The notes under the pieces were generated by a model. That model saw only the letters and a list, made by a program, of their open reading frames with translations, was not told the DNA's origin and made no database searches. Both the position numbers and the translations under genes were made by a program. Below, in pieces: positions 5,781 through 6,838 of a DNA stretch of 6,838 nt (within the stretch, counting starts at the first letter, position 1; each line of letters opens with the position of its first letter). This DNA is from a bacterium (lineage in GTDB: Bacteria > UBP14 > UBA6098 > B30-G16), in the NCBI GenBank assembly GCA_027007865.1, contig JALTEE010000327.1, positions 1 through 6,838 on the forward strand. The letters run 5' to 3'.

Positions 5781-6838
5781 TATATACGATTCTTTTGGTC
5801 GTTTTCTGCCCGTCTTCTGTTCTTGCTTGCACAAAATATATTCCAGAAGAAATGTTTTTATTGGGCGTCCAGATGAATGTGCCGCCCGTAGGGGCAGGTC
5901 CCCGTGCCTGCCCTTCTTGTGGGCGACCACAGGGGGTCGCCCCTACAACATTCCCCCGCAAATCGTATATTTCCACCGTCCCATCAACAAGGGAGCATGC
6001 TCCCTTGTTGACACCAGACAGCGTGATTTTGCACGAAGAATTGAACGGGTTTGGATATGCAGAAATTTTAAAACTTTCGGGTTTTTGGCTTGTTTCGGAA
6101 ATTGCATCGGTCGGGCGGCGAACAACACAGATGCCGGCGGGATCCATAAACTCTCCCACACCTGAACCAGGACCGGTGCCAAAAGTCGTCCAACCACTGC
6201 CATCCATATCGTCCATCCTTATTATGCGATGATTTCTGGAATCAACTATGTAAATTTTACCATCCGGCCCTATATCAATTCCTGATAATGAGGATAAAGA
6301 ATCAATATAGAACTCAACTCTGCCTGCACCCGTAATATCATCCATTCGTATTATTCGGTTATAATATGGGTCTGTTATATATATTCTGCCAGAATCATCG
6401 AGAGTTAGCCAAAAAGTGGCAACCAAACTAAAAGCGGCAAGTCCTGTATCTATCGTATATGAATAGATAGTGTCGCTCATCATATTGTCGATGCAATATA
6501 CCACAGAAGAATCATAGAAAAGAGATGTAAAATAAATTTTATTATCCGGTCCTATCTCAACATCGTCGGGATAAATAGAATCATATTCTATCCAACCAGT
6601 GCCATAAATGTCATCTACTCTAACTAATTTCCCACAGTTATCTGAAAAATAAATTCGTCCAATAGAATCAACATCAACAAATCCTGTCCGACATCCTGTA
6701 TCTATAAGTGCCTCGAATGTGCTGTCATACATAGTATTTATTTTTATGATTCTATGATTCAGCGGGTCAGTAAAATATATTAAACTATCTCGATAGACAG
6801 CAACATCTATTAAATAGTTAAACACATTTTCATTACCA
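5773..6838 (-). CDS. NHL-repeat beta-propeller with type IX-like sorting domain (5' partial)
   Basis: The reading frame runs off the right edge of the window (GNENVFNYL... in the first codons), so the N-terminus and any signal peptide are missing. A GTG at 6825 is not supported as a start. About 354 residues are visible. Counting from that GTG, five NHL-type repeats lie at about 4-30, 46-72, 86-114, 133-162 and 181-206, best seen in IYFTDPLNHRIIKIN, IYITDPYYNRIIRMDD and IYIVDSRNHRIIRMDD. A half blade (GVGEFMDPAGICVV, about 222-235) follows. NHL propellers usually bind proteins, nucleic acids or ligands; no catalytic residues are evident. The sorting domain is at about 250-350: PNPFNSSC (258-265), IYDLRGN (286-292) and terminal KRIVYIK. 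It is predicted to be secreted or surface-bound. It converges with the epimerase gene. Two palindromic elements are translated within the sorting domain. Confidence 0.88.
   Translation of the reverse strand, partial: GNENVFNYLIDVAVYRDSLIYFTDPLNHRIIKINTMYDSTFEALIDTGCRTGFVDVDSIGRIYFSDNCGKLVRVDDIYGTGWIEYDSIYPDDVEIGPDNKIYFTSLFYDSSVVYCIDNMMSDTIYSYTIDTGLAAFSLVATFWLTLDDSGRIYITDPYYNRIIRMDDITGAGRVEFYIDSLSSLSGIDIGPDGKIYIVDSRNHRIIRMDDMDGSGWTTFGTGPGSGVGEFMDPAGICVVRRPTDAISETSQKPESFKISAYPNPFNSSCKITLSGVNKGACSLVDGTVEIYDLRGNVVGATPCGRPQEGQARGPAPTGGTFIWTPNKNISSGIYFVQARTEDGQKTTKRIVYIK
5888..5946. repeat. Double-hairpin GTAG...CTAC element, site B of the NHL protein's sorting domain
   Basis: The 59-bp unit is bounded by GTAGGGGC (5888-5895) and GCCCCTAC (5939-5946), a perfect inverted repeat. 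Hairpin 1 is GGGCAGG (5892-5898) with CCTGCCC (5907-5913). Hairpin 2 is GGGCGACC (5921-5928) with GGTCGCCC (5935-5942). Both stems are perfect, which suggests a recent arrival. On the coding (minus) strand it reads VGATPCGRPQEGQARGPAPT, directly after IYDLRGNV. Confidence 0.88.
5984..6011. repeat. Perfect 28-bp palindrome, site A of the NHL protein's sorting domain
   Basis: The arm TCAACAAGGGAGCA (5984-5997) is followed directly by its exact reverse complement (5998-6011), with no loop bases and no mismatch. It lacks GTAG and shares no sequence with the GTAGGGGC family, yet sits at the same site A as the elements at 2437 and 4091. It is translated on the minus strand as VNKGACSLVD, between strand ITLSG and strand VEIYDLRGN. 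Confidence 0.88.

Noticed and set aside
2437..6011. CRISPR array or intrinsic terminators as the explanation of the palindromes
   Set aside because: Repeats are not regularly spaced and spacers are absent. The hairpins lie inside translated sequence and lack T-runs.
5673..6232. Overlapping small reading frames on both strands across the NHL protein's sorting domain
   Set aside because: They are created by the palindromic elements and by codons of the real minus-strand gene; none has family motifs or a start signal.
6823..6825. GTG at 6825 (minus strand) as the NHL protein start
   Set aside because: The frame remains open upstream to the window edge and there is no signal peptide or ribosome site, so the N-terminus is outside.

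Overview
The window comes from a Gram-negative bacterium of moderate GC content, most likely an uncultivated lineage of the wider FCB group or a neighbouring candidate phylum. Three secreted-type proteins end in a type IX-like C-terminal sorting domain with the signature PNPFNSSC ... IYDLRGN ... SGIY(F/L)V ... KRI(V/I)(Y/F)(I/L)K, and a type IV pilus/type II secretion assembly ATPase is also present. The phylum assignment is an inference; there is no rRNA or other marker here.

Layout: (1) 1-1670 (+), a PilB/GspE-type ATPase whose 5' end lies outside the window. It ends at a strong intrinsic terminator (about 1700-1740). (2) 1824-2690 and 2700-4310 (+), a two-gene operon with a 9-nt gap. It encodes a small secreted beta-sandwich-like protein of unknown function and a secreted eight-repeat beta-propeller (mixed FG-GAP/PQQ type). 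Both carry the sorting domain. (3) 4311-4568, an intergenic stretch with a 100-bp multi-hairpin repeat and the ribosome binding site of the next gene. (4) 4584-5636 (+), an NAD-dependent epimerase/dehydratase of the extended SDR family. (5) 5637-5772, a short convergent gap that may hold a decayed gene fragment. (6) 5773-6838 (-), an NHL-repeat propeller with the same sorting domain, its N-terminus outside the window.

The most unusual content is a set of six palindromic elements inside the coding sequence of the three sorting domains. Each domain carries exactly two, at the same two positions: site A between the strand after PNPFNSSC and the strand before IYDLRGN, and site B just after IYDLRGN(M/I/V)V and before the (F/Y)IW strand. 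Site A holds single hairpins. Site B holds 55-60 bp double-hairpin units bounded by GTAG...CTAC. That is the layout of REP/BIME elements mobilised by REP-associated tyrosine transposases (RAYTs), but here the elements are translated in frame. One site A is filled by an unrelated, perfect 28-bp palindrome. The same two protein loops have therefore repeatedly received different hairpin DNAs, which resembles the in-frame Rickettsia palindromic elements.
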